64,000 nt of DNA, taken from positions 55,428,333-55,492,332 of the forward strand of contig OY282560.1 of assembly GCA_958295665.1 (NCBI GenBank), read 5' to 3'. The stretch comes from Tipula vernalis. Taxonomy: Eukaryota > Arthropoda > Insecta > Diptera > Tipulidae. A model generated the notes under the pieces. The model saw only the letters and a list, made by a program, of their open reading frames with translations, was not told where the DNA came from and ran no database searches. The position numbers were made by a program, and so were the translations under genes. Positions 21,350-34,510 of the stretch are shown in pieces (the stretch's first letter is position 1; each line of letters begins with the position of its first letter).

Positions 21350-22400
21350 TCAAGGCATCCGCTACACTATATGGGTATTTATCTAAAACAGACTTGCCGT
21401 TATTAAATGATCTGAACTTAGCTGATCCAAGCTTTAATAGGCGTGGCAATATCGATATTCTTTTAGGAGTGGACATATTATTTAAAGTGATTTTGCCCTA
21501 AAAGCAAAAATTATCAAATGGCCTGACAGCAATGTATACCATTTTTGGTTGGGAAATTACGGGTGGAGGTGCAAACACAAGGCAAACCGAATACGACAAC
21601 TTCAACATTTTACTAGATATATATAAGTCGCTTCGCAGGTTCTGGGAAGTTGAGGAGATGCGAAAAATCACAAGAAGAACACCAGAGGAACGAGCATATG
21701 AATAGATATTTCAAACGACTACTAAACAAGCCAAAGATAATAAGTTCACGGGCAAATTGCCATTTAGACAACCAGGAGTTATGATTGGAACATCATTTAA
21801 TTCAGCTTTAAATCGTCTCAAAGCAATGGAGAGGAAGTTAGAGAGAAACAAAGAATTTGGGCAGATCTCTAAAACTTTCATGACAAAATATGAGACCCTT
21901 GGCCACATGGAAAGGATTCCTGGGTGCAACAACTCCAACAATTATTATCTTCCACATCACGGTGTATTGAAAGGAAGCAGCACCACAACGAAACTCAGGG
22001 TTGTGTTCGACGCATCAGTCAAGTCATCCACAGGGTTGTCACTGAATGATGTTTTAATGATGGGACCAACTGTACAGCCAGCGCTCATCGATATATTATT
22101 AAGATTTCGACAACATCAATTTGTGTTCTGCGGAGATGTTGAGAAAATGTACAGGCAGGTATGGGTAGCTAAAGATGATCGACAATTCCAAAATATTTTA
22201 TGGCAAAAAACCCGAAGCAACAACCAGAGCGATATCAATTAAAAACGCTTACATATGGCACCCCCTTCCCGGCAGCATTCTTAGCCACGCGTTGTTTGAA
22301 CGAAGTTGGAAATCGAATACAACCAACACAACCGGAAGCAGCAAGGTCACAAATAATGAAATCCTTAGAAGATTATGGTTTCAGCCTTCGAAAGCTGTTA
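21350..22400 (+). pseudogene. BEL/Pao Pol (protease end and reverse transcriptase), deleted
   Basis: About 0.5 kb of degraded leader and gag-like sequence follow the primer site, then Pol. Protease-end motif ADPSFNRRGNIDILLGVDI near 21420-21470, then RFWEVEEM, then an open frame at 21757-22242 with YYLPHHGVLK, TKLRVVFDASVKSS and FCGDVEKMYRQVWV, the BEL/Pao RT palm. A frameshift near 22200 moves to the frame with LTYGTPFPAAFLATRCLNEV (22200-22463). MKSLEDYGFSLRKLLTNNDE follows directly, where the catalytic Y/FVDD segment should intervene, so that box is lost by an internal deletion. The sequence changes to an R1-type LINE at about 22400. Confidence 0.85.
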
Positions 22401-23070
22401 ACGAATAACGATGAGGTTAGATCAGTCCACTCTGCGTCGGGAGATCTATCGGTTGAGCGCTGAATTTTTGAAGGAATGATTCTACGATGAAAGCCGCAAC
22501 ATTACGCTTGTGGCATGGCAGGATCGATGGGACGGAGAGCTCGATTTCTTCACATGCCAGTTTTTTACTGGGCATGGCTATTTTGGGGCCTATTTGCATA
22601 AGTTTGGAAAACTGATGTCACCTCAATGTCGATACTGCCCAGAAGAGTGTGATGACGTTTGTCATACATTCTTTCGGTAGGTTCATGGAAGAAAGAAGGC
22701 GGCTCGCTTTAGTATTGGACGGGGTCACACCTGACACCATTGTTGAAGCGAGTCTGCGGTCTGATGTAGCGTGGTGAGCTTTCGCAGACTACGTTGGGTC
22801 AGTAGAATGGTGAATCGATGGTTGTCTGGTGGATCCCTAACAAAGTAAGGTGTAGAATGTAAATGAGGACCCCAAAATGGGTAGCAGCGCGGACCAAACC
22901 AAAGAAATGCAAAAGCGGTTCCAGTCTGTGTTCTCCGTGGCATGTAGGAGACGTTTTGGTGAGTAAAATCATCACACTGTCAAGTGAGGTCCATCACACT
23001 GTCAAGTGAGGTCCCTCATCACTTGGCGTTGGCTTTTTGAAAGTTTTAACTCCTACAATAAAAAAAAAAT
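22400..23070 (+). pseudogene. R1-clade LINE 3' fragment with 3' UTR and poly(A)
   Basis: ITLVAWQDRWDGELDFF, FFTGHGYFGAYLHKFGK and the Cys/His motif CRYCPEECDDVCHTFF (22500-22680) match the C-terminal region of R1-clade ORF2. Frameshifts and stops occur, for example a TAG after HTFFR. The 3' UTR includes a perfect 22-bp tandem duplication (unit CATCACACTGTCAAGTGAGGTC, about 22969-23013). An A-run at 23060-23069 after ACAAT marks the 3' end. It is 5'-truncated against the BEL piece, a common result of incomplete target-primed reverse transcription. Confidence 0.8.
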
Positions 23071-24180
23071 ATGCTACTGGTTCCGAAGATTGTAAGAGAA
23101 TTCAATCCAGTTCCGAAATGATGAGCTTATGATTATGAAAAAATCAATCTTCTCATCAGGCCGGGGCTGATTATACCACAATTTATATTCTATATATACA
23201 GAATGTACTGTGCGTTATATACTAGCAAATCATACTAATACAAATAATTTCTCTTACAATTTTTATGTTATATTGGATAAGTATTTTAGTCGCGAATAAT
23301 TTCTTTTTTCGAGATTTTCATATTTCTGGACGAGTTAGGTTACCAGGACCACAAAACATCAATCAAAAAAATGTCGTGCCCGTCCTTCCGTCCTCCCAGT
23401 CATACAGTTTTATAATTTTTGTTTTTCTCACAAATATTGATACAAAGTTGGATTTTAGTAATAAGCAGTTTTGTGTTAACTTTTGAATCCATTCGAGTCT
23501 AGAATAGAAGGCGCTGCAGTGGAGTAGGAAAGATCCGAACTAATTTTCTCAAAAACGAGAAGAATGTCAGCAATCACTCAGCAAAGCTCCTTTTAGAAAT
23601 GAAAATTGCTCGTATTTTTGCGATGTTCAGTAAGATCCGATTAGATTTGGACCAATCTAGTATGTTCGATAAATACAGATTAATATTGTTGAAGGTTTCC
23701 AAAATATTTCATATATTCACAAAGATAGATTTGACAATCATCAGCATAAAAATGGTATTTGGAATATTTTATTACGTGAGGTACGTCATTTTTTAAAAGG
23801 GAAAAGAGAGTTGGACAAATAAAGATAAGTATTAACTTCTGTAATAACTAAACATGGTTTAAAGAGTCAAATGCTTTTGAGTAATCCAAAAGTATAGGAA
23901 CAACAAACGAGTTGATCTTGCCAATTAGCTTTATAAAAGATCGCCAGTAAATCATAGTCGGAAATATCAGACATCATATATTGACTAGACCAAAATATTC
24001 TAAAGTACTCTGATTCAAAGAGAATAAATTGATCGAGCCAAGTGAAAATGGAACCGATATTAAATTATTCGAAATAATGCTTGAAATTTCAACGACATGT
24101 TCATCGATACATTATTTGTAACATTCTTTTTCCAGTCAAAAGAATTAAAACTTTTCCTAGTCCGACTTTTCCAAAAGTTT
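23071..24180. other. Stretch without recognised gene
   Basis: AT-rich; open frames at 23265-23486 and 23599-23796 have no recognisable signature. Confidence 0.4.
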
Positions 24181-24184
24181 TACT

Positions 24185-25275
24185 TCGCTCTAAAAAGACC
24201 AAAGTATTGAAATCCTGTCAAAAATGATCAAAAATTTGGTTGGTCCAAAACCACTTTTCTCGACGTTTTGAAAGTCTCTGAGTCTAAAACAGCAAAAAAA
24301 AAAAAATGTCCGTCCGTCTGTCTGGATGTCTGGATGTCTGAATGTCTCGAGGTCTGTATGTCTGTACCCATGGTACCTCGAGAACGGCTTGTTCGATTTA
24401 AAATTTTTGTTGCCAATCTGTTTCTATGGTCAAGGCCGAGATTTCAAAAGCTTTTGGAACCTGTGCGTCAAGGTACCTGCCATACGAATTGACCCAAAAT
24501 ACCTGGTTATCGAAATATTTAAAAAATTTTAATATATGCTGGTTTGAATATTGAGTTTGGGGTTGAGTTGAAGGTTAAGTTAGGGGTCAATTTGCGGATT
24601 GAGTTGATGTTGAGTTAGATTCGAGTTAGGGCTGGATATAAAAATATTTACGCATTTTTTTTATATGCTGGTTTAATTATTGAATTGCGGGCATTGAATT
24701 TTGGGCTGATTTTAAGGTTAAGTTAGGGATCAATTTACGGGTTGAGTTAAAGTTGAGTTGGGGCTGGATAGGACATAGTGAGTTGTTGACCATTTTTTTA
24801 TATATGTTGGTTTGAGGAGTGAGTTTAGCGTAAAGTTTGCGGTTTAGTTGAGGGTTAAGATGGGTTCCGTTTGCGAGTTGAATTAGGGTTTAGAGAGCAG
24901 TTGAGCAATCTATATATATATATATAGGGAAACCTCACTACAACAGAAATCGACGGGACCAAAAACGTTGTCCGCTAAACTGAGGATTTGTGATTTTATT
25001 TTTATAAAAATTTTATTGAGATTCTATATCTTGTCCGATTTTGACGAAATCCAGTATTTCCAATGCAAATGGGATATTTAAATGATCTTTAGATGAAGTT
25101 CTGGAAAATGATCAATTAGGACGGAACTTACCTATTCCTCAACAGATTATGATGAAATCTGACATGTGCATCGCAAATAGGATTCTACAATGATTCTTGG
25201 ATAAAGTTATAGAATATGGCCAATGATGACGAAACTTGGTTATTTCTTAACCGATTATGATGAAATTTGATGTGG
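24185..25275 (+). mobile_element. Dispersed composite repeat, family X copy 1
   Basis: Starts with GACCAAAGTATTGAAATC and GGTTGGTCCAAAACCA (24195-24260), then a C/T and G-rich tract of GTCCGTCCGTCTGTCTGGAT type (24308-24365), then GTACCTCGAGAACGGCTTGT (24373-24392). From 24540 to 24900 there are degenerate units of GTTGAGTTGAGGTTAAGTTA type, a short TA run near 24912, and about 2-3 diverged units of the roughly 110-bp repeat (25015-25270). The same modules occur near 30.4-28.2 kb (reverse) and 47.9-52.4 kb. No protein coding. Family name is my label. Confidence 0.65.
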
Positions 25276-25479
25276 GTCACAAATAATTAGTACGTAGATA
25301 TAAAAGCTAAATTTTAAATTTTTGTATTTCAGGTATGCAACAAATTCCTCGCGAATTTAATAATATTGGTTCAGAAATGAACTCCACAGTATCTTGGATA
25401 GGATAAAAAAGAACATCATCCTTCTCCGGCCATTTCCAATTGGGCCGCTAGTTCCCATCACTTTTACTGAAGCTTGAAA

Positions 25480-26400
25480 TATTACAGAAGAAATATTCTC
25501 CTTCAGACCGTATTATCAAGTAGTTACCGATGTTTTATTGGCAGATCTTTGGAGAAATCTTTCAACACTTCTTGGCTTCCCTTTTCAGCTTCCGCTTTGT
25601 TTTGTGTATGTTGTAATGAATATATTCATTCGATGAAATGATCACTGTTGAAAGTAAGTTAATCTCATCAGCAGAAAAGGGGTAAATTCCACATGTACGA
25701 AACCGGTTTTGTAAAGTCATTGCATTAGCAGCCTCTGTAAAATTGTTGCCAGTAACGGAGCAAAATCTTCTTTTTCAGTTTTTTCCCTTCATTTTTCAAC
25801 TTACACTTATAAACAGCCATTTTCCAGTTATTTTCAATAGGCCTACATCTAACGGTTATAAAAGTGTGTTGCGTTCGGATAAAGCGCTATCAATATTTTT
25901 TGATATTCTTTGCAAAGCTCACTTAAAGTTAGTGATAGATGAGATGCATGATTTGTATAAAAACATTTGCTATATATTCGTAGAAGAACTCGCTGGCCAT
26001 CCAGCCAGAATCGAAGCATAAACGGTATTCTTTTGTATTTGTATACAACCATAGGCGGTTGAATACTCCCTGAAGCACTTACCATGATGAGGGTGGAAAG
26101 GCATTCTTTCTCATCATTGTGGGAAAAATTGTACACCGCTTACTCACCTTTCGCTGTTAAGACACATTTTTCTTTTGGCGCTAATAAAAATGCGATTTCG
26201 CCACAGTTAAACACTCGATCCGGATCGGAGATGATTTTAATTATTTTGTTGTCTGTCATATAGCGATTAATTTGTTTGAACCAGTCACGTATATCCTCTT
26301 CTCTAATAAGGAGACGGCTTTTAATTAAATGCTGCTTGACTCGCTTAAATATCTCGGGATTTTTCGGGCCTTCCATCTTTAAAATTATTTTCACGTTTTA
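25480..26400 (-). pseudogene. pogo/Tigger-type DDE transposase relic
   Basis: Minus-strand frames 26394-26140 and 26136-25849, then a frame-changed tail. The first has GPKNPEIFKRVKQHLI and DIRDWFKQI, the spacer after the DNA-binding part, and VFNCGEIAFLLAPK where catalytic NADE is expected (the Asp is Gly). The second has LSTLIMVSASGSIQPPMVVY, YKRIP and LYPNATHFYN, hallmark of pogo-like (Tc1/mariner superfamily) transposases; TNHASHLSL stands where DGHxSH should be. A frame-shifted tail near 25750 reads FRTCGIYPFSADE, the usual pogo C-terminal block. So the catalytic site is lost twice. Ends and TIRs are not identified. Confidence 0.8.
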
Positions 26401-28240
26401 AATTTTTCAGTAACAGCTAAACATTATCTAAAAGTTGGTTTTTTGTTGCAGGAAATCCTGCTTTTGCTTTATAAATGATCCAGTCCTTTATTTTTGTTAT
26501 TCTGGATAGAATTTCGTATTTTTTACTTGTTGCATTTATTGTCATCCCATTTTGTATTTCTATGTTGTGAGTCTGTCACAACAAACAATCCGATCCTTTC
26601 CTTCGGTATTGTTATATGTGAAACCGGCCAGGGACAAAGCTCCTAGTTAGTTATATATTTTAACATATAACTTCATACTAACAGATATATTTGACATGTA
26701 CACGTATCAAAGTACTATTAAGTTAAGAAACACGCATGTTGAGCCATATTTATGCAGCTGATTGGCCAATGTTATTAGGTAACAAAATTGTGTAAAGTAA
26801 TGAAATTAGACAACAATATTGCTGGGTTCAATCGATATTTCTTAGGATTATTTAACGGGTCTGGCCTGCCTATCAGTCCCCTTCTTATCAAGAGTTTGTT
26901 TTGCCGACTTATCAAAGGCATTCATCATCCAGTCAACTTATGGTGGCATTAAAAGAATGCTTACCGGACCAATCCAAAGATGTTCTTTAATAAACTGCCT
27001 ATTACTTTACACTTGGGGCACGATTACCATTTTATTTTAGTCAGTAATATGATAGTAACGGTCCAAAAATACTGAAGTATAAGACAAACATCTTTTATAT
27101 GTACATATGTATCTAGTTACAGTTATCATATTCTTCAGCCGACACTAATAAGCACTAACATTATACCCAGTCTTGTAAAATTTTTAATTTTCTTTTTTTT
27201 TGTTGTGAAACGAGATTCAAACACTCAAAACCACTCAATTAATTTATGCCATATCATTCTACAAATCCCATTATAATGTCATTAAACTTACTTATACTTA
27301 CAAGGGGCTAATCATTTCGAGCTGATAAAATTAAAATTCAATTCAATGAATCTACAATTCGGAAATTCTAATTAAATTAATTTAAGTGGATTATAAACTG
27401 ACTCACTCACTTACTCACTCTCTCTCGTATTTTAATTATAGTGGTCAATTCATATAAATAGAAAAAACTATTTAAAATAAATTTTAATGGACGTTAATGG
27501 TAGACAACATAAATTTTATATGCTTCAAATTATTTTCAAATTACTATGTATGTATATTGTATATGATTGCGATGAAATTTAATAATTATATTTGAAATGT
27601 CGATTCTTTAGAAATACACAGTGTTGGTGCTTTCAACAAAATAATATAGAAATTTGCGCTTTTCTTATTTTATTGGTGTACATTTTATTATTTGAAATGT
27701 ATGGCCTCAAGTTGATTTTTATCTGCTTTAAGACTATTAAGGCTAGTGCGCCATGAAGGGCAGCAAATTGTGCGGCTATACAGCTAGCATATAGAATAAA
27801 TGTGAAACGATTATCTTTATCATTATATTAAATTATTGGAAAGATGAAGTGGAACTACTTGCCTCACAGCTTGGAATGGAATATACAATAATTATATTGA
27901 ACCACCTGGAATTATTCTTGTCCAGCGAAGATTTTAAACTAATGGTGTTGTAATTTCGGCAACGTTGAACAATCAATAAAATCAAATTTTAAAGTTTCAG
28001 AAAATTTATGAATCGCCAGGAAAAAAAGTAACAACAAAATCATCAACCAATTCGCTCATGATTTCTAATCTAATCGTAACTAAAACATCTGACAAAATAT
28101 TTATTCATACGTAGACAATTATTCGACTAAATGAAGAAAATTCAACATACGCCCTTAATTTGTGAAGAATATATTCTGCAAAGGAGACAGAAAATATTAA
28201 ATAAAATTGTTATAATGGCGAAAACGACAAACTTAAAATG
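26401..28240. other. AT-rich stretch without recognised gene
   Basis: No open frame of significance. A sequence at 26617-26650 ending in CTAGTTAG vaguely recalls a Helitron 3' end but lacks a convincing hairpin. Confidence 0.4.
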
Positions 28241-28242
28241 AA

Positions 28243-30390
28243 AATACACGGGGCTGAAACCTCACGAGGTGATCAGAACTTCGGTCTGAGTTACGTCAAT
28301 CTAAACTCAATCTCCAACTGAGATACACCATCACCATCACCATCACCATCACCATCACCATCACCATCACCATCACCATCACCATCACCATCACCATCAC
28401 CATCACCATCACCATCACCATCACCATCACCATCACCATCACCATCACCATCACCATCACCATCACCATCACCATCACCATCACCATCACCATCACCATC
28501 ACCATCACCATCACCATCACCATCACCATCACCATCACCATCACCATCACCATCACCATCACCATCACCATCACCATCACCATCACCATCACCATCACCA
28601 TCACCATCACCATCACCATCACCATCACCATCACCATCACCATCACCATCACCATCACCATCACCATCACCATCACCATCACCATCACCATCACCATCAC
28701 CATCACCATCACCATCACCATCACCATCACCATCACCATCACCATCACCATCACCATCACCATCACCATCACCATCACCATCACCATCACCATCACCATC
28801 ACCATCACCATCACCATCACCATCACCATCACCATCACCATCACCATCACCATCACCATCACCATCACCATCACCATCACCATCACCATCACCATCACCA
28901 TCACCATCACCATCACCATCACCATCACCATCACCATCACCATCACCATCACCATCACCATCACCATCACCATCACCATCACCATCACCATCACCATCAC
29001 CATCACCATCACCATCACCATCACCATCACCATCACCATCACCATCACCATCACCATCACCATCACCATCACCATCACCATCACCATCACCATCACCATC
29101 ACCATCACCATCACCATCACCATCACCATCACCATCACCATCACCATCACCATCACCATCACCATCACCATCACCATCACCATCACCATCACCATCACCA
29201 TCACCATCACCATCACCATCACCATCACCATCACCATCACCATCACCATCACCATCACCATCACCATCACCATCACCATCACCATCACCATCACCATCAC
29301 CATCACCATCACCATCACCATCACCATCACCATCACCATCACCATCACCATCACCATCACCATCACCATCACCATCACCATCACCATCACCATCACCATC
29401 ACCATCACCATCACCATCACCATCACCATCACCATCACCATCACCATCACCATCACCATCACCATCACCATCACCATCACCATCACCATCACCATCACCA
29501 TCACCATCACCATCACCATCACCATCACCATCACCATCACCATCACCATCACCATCACCATCACCATCACCATCACCATCACCATCACCATCACCATCAC
29601 CATCACCATCACCATCACCATCACCATCACCATCACCATCACCATCACCATCACCATCACCATCACCGTCACCATCACCATCACCATCACCATCACCATC
29701 ACCATCACCATCACCATACGTAAACGGAACTTAATCTCAATCCCAACCCCCAACTTAACCGTTGAATAAATCCCAACTCAATCCCATCGCTCAACACTAA
29801 CTCAACCCTCTACTCGACATCAACTCAACCCTCAATGCCATCCCAACCCAACCCTAATCAACCCGAACCCGATCCCAGACTCGACGCCCCTACTCTATCC
29901 CCAAATTAGTTTGGTTCAAAAAAATACATGCAAACCCCTCACTAAACCTCAACTCAACCCTAACTCAATTCTGAATTCAACCCTCATCTTTAATCAAAAT
30001 TCAATGCCTAAACTAACACGGTCTGAAAATTGCATGAGTTTATGAGTTCAACTCAATCCGTATTCAACCTCTAACTTGAACTACACTACTGTGAGATCGA
30101 AATGCTCACTAAACCCTAACCCAACTCCAAGTCAACTTCAACTCAACCCCAACTCAATCCTCAAACCATCGTTTAAAGAAAATTGGTACACGTGATAATA
30201 TCACCACATGGTTTTGGATCATTCGTATGGCAGGTACCCAGTATTTCACGTACAATGGCGAACAAAATTCTAAATTATACAAGCCCTTCCTGTGATATCA
30301 TGGGTGTAGACGGTCGGCAATTTTGTTTTTGCTTTTTTCCATTTAAGGACTTTTAACTTGAAAAAAGTGGTTTTGGACCAATAAAATTAT
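28243..30390 (-). mobile_element. Family X copy 2, reverse orientation, with hugely expanded hexamer
   Basis: Reading right to left: TGGTTTTGGACCAA module reversed (about 30390-30360), degenerate CTCAACCC units (30170-29720; reverse of the GTTGAG units of copy 1), the CACCAT tract, then an end module at 28243-28310 beginning GGGCTGAAACCTCACGAGGT. That end module reappears reversed at about 52385-52425 in copy 3, which fixes one terminus of the family. Confidence 0.65.
28326..29717. repeat. Hexanucleotide microsatellite (CACCAT)232
   Basis: 1,392 bp, exactly 232 hexamers, with a single visible departure: CACCGT at 29664-29669 (G at 29668), 48 bp from the right end. On the minus strand it reads as an endless Met-Val dipeptide frame (29753-28296), which is purely a result of the repeat. 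It lies inside family X, whose other full copy carries a short, impure ATGGT/GATGGT version at the same place. Confidence 0.97.
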
Positions 30391-33300
30391 TAACTGCCAG
30401 TTTAAATTGTTAATTCTTCGATTAAATTGTTAGTTCGTCTTTTCACAGCCTATCTGTATGTCTAGATATATGACCTATGGTATCGCTTGATCGCTTGAGT
30501 TGGGGTTGAGCTAGGATTATGTTGGGGTTTAGATGGAGTCAGCGGTTTGGTTGGGAATTTGGGGATCATCACACCCAAGAACCACTTTTAAGATTAGCTT
30601 TAATCCACACGTCATCAATAACACGGCAATTAGCTAAACTTTCTATGTTAATAACATCATCCAAATCCATATGGGCGGCACCCCCATCACGTTAATCCAT
30701 TTTGTAATGCTACTTTCGAGTTGGACCAGACCAAACCGCCTGAATCAATCATTTTCTCAACAAGAAGGCTACCGATGGCACTAAACATTTTTATTACTGG
30801 TTTTCAGGAATATTGAGTACAGCAAATAAAATGTTATGAAATCAGTTTGGCATGATTTTAAGACCCACCGATTTTACCGACCTCTTAAATGATTCAACTA
30901 TAGATTAAAAACGATCCATAAACTATTGTGAGACCAGGTATTACCAAATTTAATATTCGCTTCTTCATTTTTTCTACCTCTTCCAAGTAGCCTTGGTACA
31001 ACACAACCAAATTTCAACACGATCAATTCAACACCGTACTCGTATTATGTCAAATTATTTTCATTAACAATACAATAAGTAGTTACATAAAAATAAATTT
31101 TTTCAATCACAGTGATCGATATCAAAGAGTTAAAAACATTTTTTTTTTTTTTTTGGGGTTTATGATCATTGATCAATATACAATAATAATAAGAAGTTAA
31201 AAAAAATTGAAATATTCCAAAAATAAAAAATAAAAATCAGAAAGAACCAACCAACAAAAAAAAAAAACGTGATCAAATAATGTACAATAACAATATTGAT
31301 CGTGTGCGATCAATCGATCGATCGATTATGATCATCAATAATCAAAATACGGTATATCTATATATAATTATTCCGATCATTTATAAATAAAAAAATTTGT
31401 GAAGTGGTTTTTATTGTACATTTCAAAGATTATAGATAATATTCAAAATGGTTTTCTCTTTTGGTTGGTTTTTTTTTTTTTGTTTTTTGTTATTTTGGTA
31501 TCATGATTTCAATGATCATTAGAATTTTGTGTTTTCTTTACATTTTGCTTCTTATCCCCTCACGTATATTTAATATACAATAAAAATAATACATGATCGT
31601 TTTAAATTTTTTTTTTTATTTTGTGCTAAAATCGTTGATATTCCTTCTCTATAATATAATATTCTGCAATCATCATCATCATTTAAGTTTTTATGTTGAA
31701 AATTAAATGTTTCTATTATTATGATTACTTTATCTTAAGTCCAGCAAAAAAAAAAAAAAAAAAAAACTTTTTATATCAGAGAGGCGATTAAACGAAAAGA
31801 TCATTAAACGATCGTTATAACTATGTATATATATGTAGCTATGGACGATTGGTTTGCTGCAATTAAAATTAAATAAAATGCAAGAACCAAAAATATTTTA
31901 TTTAATTCACCCAAAATGTATGTCTACCTGCCACTTACAACAAGCGTAAGTTAATTCATCACTTGCGATCAGGCTTGCATCAAGTTTGCGTCACATATCT
32001 GTGCATGAAACGCAGAGAGGTAAGTAAACGAATATTTTCATGAGATAAAATTATAATCATAAATCAGACATCCTTGCTGAGTGTGTATATATAGTGAATA
32101 TATACATATATCCATATGGTAGATAAACATTTTTGATAAAATTTTTCTTAAAGAAGAGATATAATAAACAAACAAAAAACATCAAGAACCAAAGTGATTG
32201 CCATTAATTGAGACATCAAAAATATAAAAACAAAAAAAAAAGCACAAAGAAGTTTAAATTGTACACTCGGTCAAAAATTTATATTCATGATATTCACCAG
32301 CTATATTATACATAAAAATAAAAATAAAAACATTTTTGCGCAACATATAATCCAACAACAATAGAATTAACAACATCCAATTACACAACAGCATCACAGA
32401 AAAGTCGTTAGTTGTTTTCCTTATTTCCCACAAAACTATAATTGGCTTTTTTTATTTTGTATTTTTTGGTTTGTATGCTGTATGTACTATTATAAGGTAC
32501 TCGTATATATACATACATAATATTGTAATCTGTAATATGTATTTTGTCATCATCACATTTTTATATGATTAACTGATTAAATTGCCGCGGCATCAGATTT
32601 ATTCAGCAAATCGCGCATCAACTCATGATATTGTAATAGGCTTACAATTAAAATGTGCGATGTGCGCAAGGTTATTTTTTGTCAAATGTGCTTAAGATCA
32701 TTCATTGCTTGAATTATGTCCAAATGTATATTTATAAAAACGATCATGACAATCTTCGTCAACGTGTATTATTGCAATAAATTGATCTCGAGATAGTTGG
32801 GTTTTATATTTTTAATTAGCGTAATCGGTTGAAATGCTTTTCCCTGAACTATTGAAGTACCTATACTTTCTTATACCTGAGATGATTCTGTGTAGCGAAG
32901 TATTAACGGAACTAGAGGAGATCAAATGAATCTATTAAGATGAGCCAAAATAATATTTTAGTCGCTGGCCTTACCACAGCAAGAGGCTCTTCCATGGAGG
33001 ACCACTTTTCCTTAAGAAACAACTATTGAAGATAAGACCCCACAGTGAGCCACTTATGAGAATTTTTTTACTTACAGACAATAACTATACACTTAATGAC
33101 TCAACAAGTATAAGCACTGTGGCTTATGTTCCAGCTAAATTGAGTTCGTTAAGCGTTCCCACAAAGATGCTTTATATCAGTACGAATCCCAATGATAGAA
33201 CGCTGTAACCTGTGAGCACAGGAAATAATGGGAGCCGAACAGAAGACTCCACTCACTCTAATATAGGGCACCAGCAAAATAAAGGAAAGAATTAAGGGCT

Positions 33301-34420
33301 GCATTCAGTGCTATCCAGCGATATTTTGAAATCTATCGTGTTTGCAATAGTCAACTAAAACTTTCCTGATGTTAAGCTAGAAAAACATTGATTGAGATGT
33401 AAGACGCCAAGGTGGTATATATTATAAGTCCTATTTTTGTGGGCTGCATGTTGAAAAATGAATGATCTGCGAAGATACCTAAGCAAGGAGAATGATAGGA
33501 GCAGACAAGCAGAGAAAAAAGGCAGGTAAGAGGTTCTGCGGCAGGGTACAGGATAAAACGAAACAACATTATCTGCCTTATGAGCCACAGATCATTTAGC
33601 AAATGCTAGAGGGAAATATAGAGAGAAACCTAGTCCGACAAATTTGGCAACAATTATGGCTTACCGCCTCCCAACTATACGCAATTTATAAACAACTAAA
33701 GCAAAAGCCAAGAAATTTCATAGCAGAATATTCTCCAGAGGCGGAAAATACCCTCATTCCGATACGTTCTTAAATTTCTAAGTGACCAACATTCATGGTC
33801 AATGGCACTACTTTTCGAAATCGAAGAAAATCATCCTTCTTAGACCTTTAACTATGCAGTCCTCCAAGGGAAGAGGTTGTTAAACACCTGGGTGTTATAG
33901 TAGACACACAATACAAATAGTCAACGAATAACTGGCAAGATGCAGGGATTAAATTCGTGAATGACATATGGCGTTTACCGGACGTATACCGGCTCAGTAC
34001 GGTGAGCTGAGGTGGACCAATCAAACTCTTGCTCCAAATGCAACAAGAGAAACCGTAATATGCCATACCAATGCTCTCGAAAAATTTTTAGGGCTTCCAC
34101 CACTGCCTTACACATTGAAAGGGTAGTTTTGATCTAAAAGTTACAAACCAAATAAAAGTTAGTAGTCTAGTGCCCAGGATCACCCTTACCAAATAAACGT
34201 CGTAGAAGAGTTAAGTTAACTATAAGTAAAACAACAGACTTCTTGAGAAATTTGTGGAGTAAAATAAATAGACACATACAAAACAATTTGGGAATCGGCC
34301 CACCCAAAGACATTATCTTTATTTGATTAGGTTTCTAAAAAAAAGCATCTGATTAAGCTTAAATTATGAAAATATTTGTAATAAATACTGCCGAGATATT
34401 GGGAAGGTATGTTGAGCAAT
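30391..34420. other. Long AT-rich stretch, no firm gene
   Basis: A short forward block of GTTGAG-type units at about 30480-30570 looks like a further family X scrap. A(n) and T(n) runs occur at 31139-31154 and 31746-31766. A strong donor-like AGAG|GTAAGT at about 32019 follows a GC-richer stretch (31920-32018) but no coding exon is evident. KHLGVIVDTQ near 33880 faintly recalls the end of a LINE RT, not enough for a call. Confidence 0.4.
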
Positions 34421-34510
34421 TTTTAAACTTTTAAACTTTTAAACTTTTAAACTTTTAAACTTTGAAACTTTTAAACTTTTAAACTTTTAAACTTTTAAAC
34501 TTTTAAAATT
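34421..34510. repeat. (AAACTTTT)n microsatellite, about 11 units
   Basis: Octamer AAACTTTT repeated from 34421 to about 34510 with one visible substitution (TTTG for TTTT around 34473). Confidence 0.9.

Noticed and set aside
26617..26650. Possible second Helitron 3' end (CTAGTTAG)
   Set aside because: No convincing stem before CTAG and no similarity to the 1959-1986 terminus beyond a few bases.
28296..29753. 485-codon open frame of Met-Val repeats on the minus strand
   Set aside because: Produced entirely by the CACCAT microsatellite, which has no stop in any frame of that phase; no independent coding sign.
31920..32030. Possible host exon ending at AGAG|GTAAGT
   Set aside because: Good donor consensus, but no open frame, promoter or acceptor partner to support an exon.
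33840..34140. Possible LINE RT tail (KHLGVIVDTQ)
   Set aside because: One short motif only; the following sequence does not continue the expected blocks.
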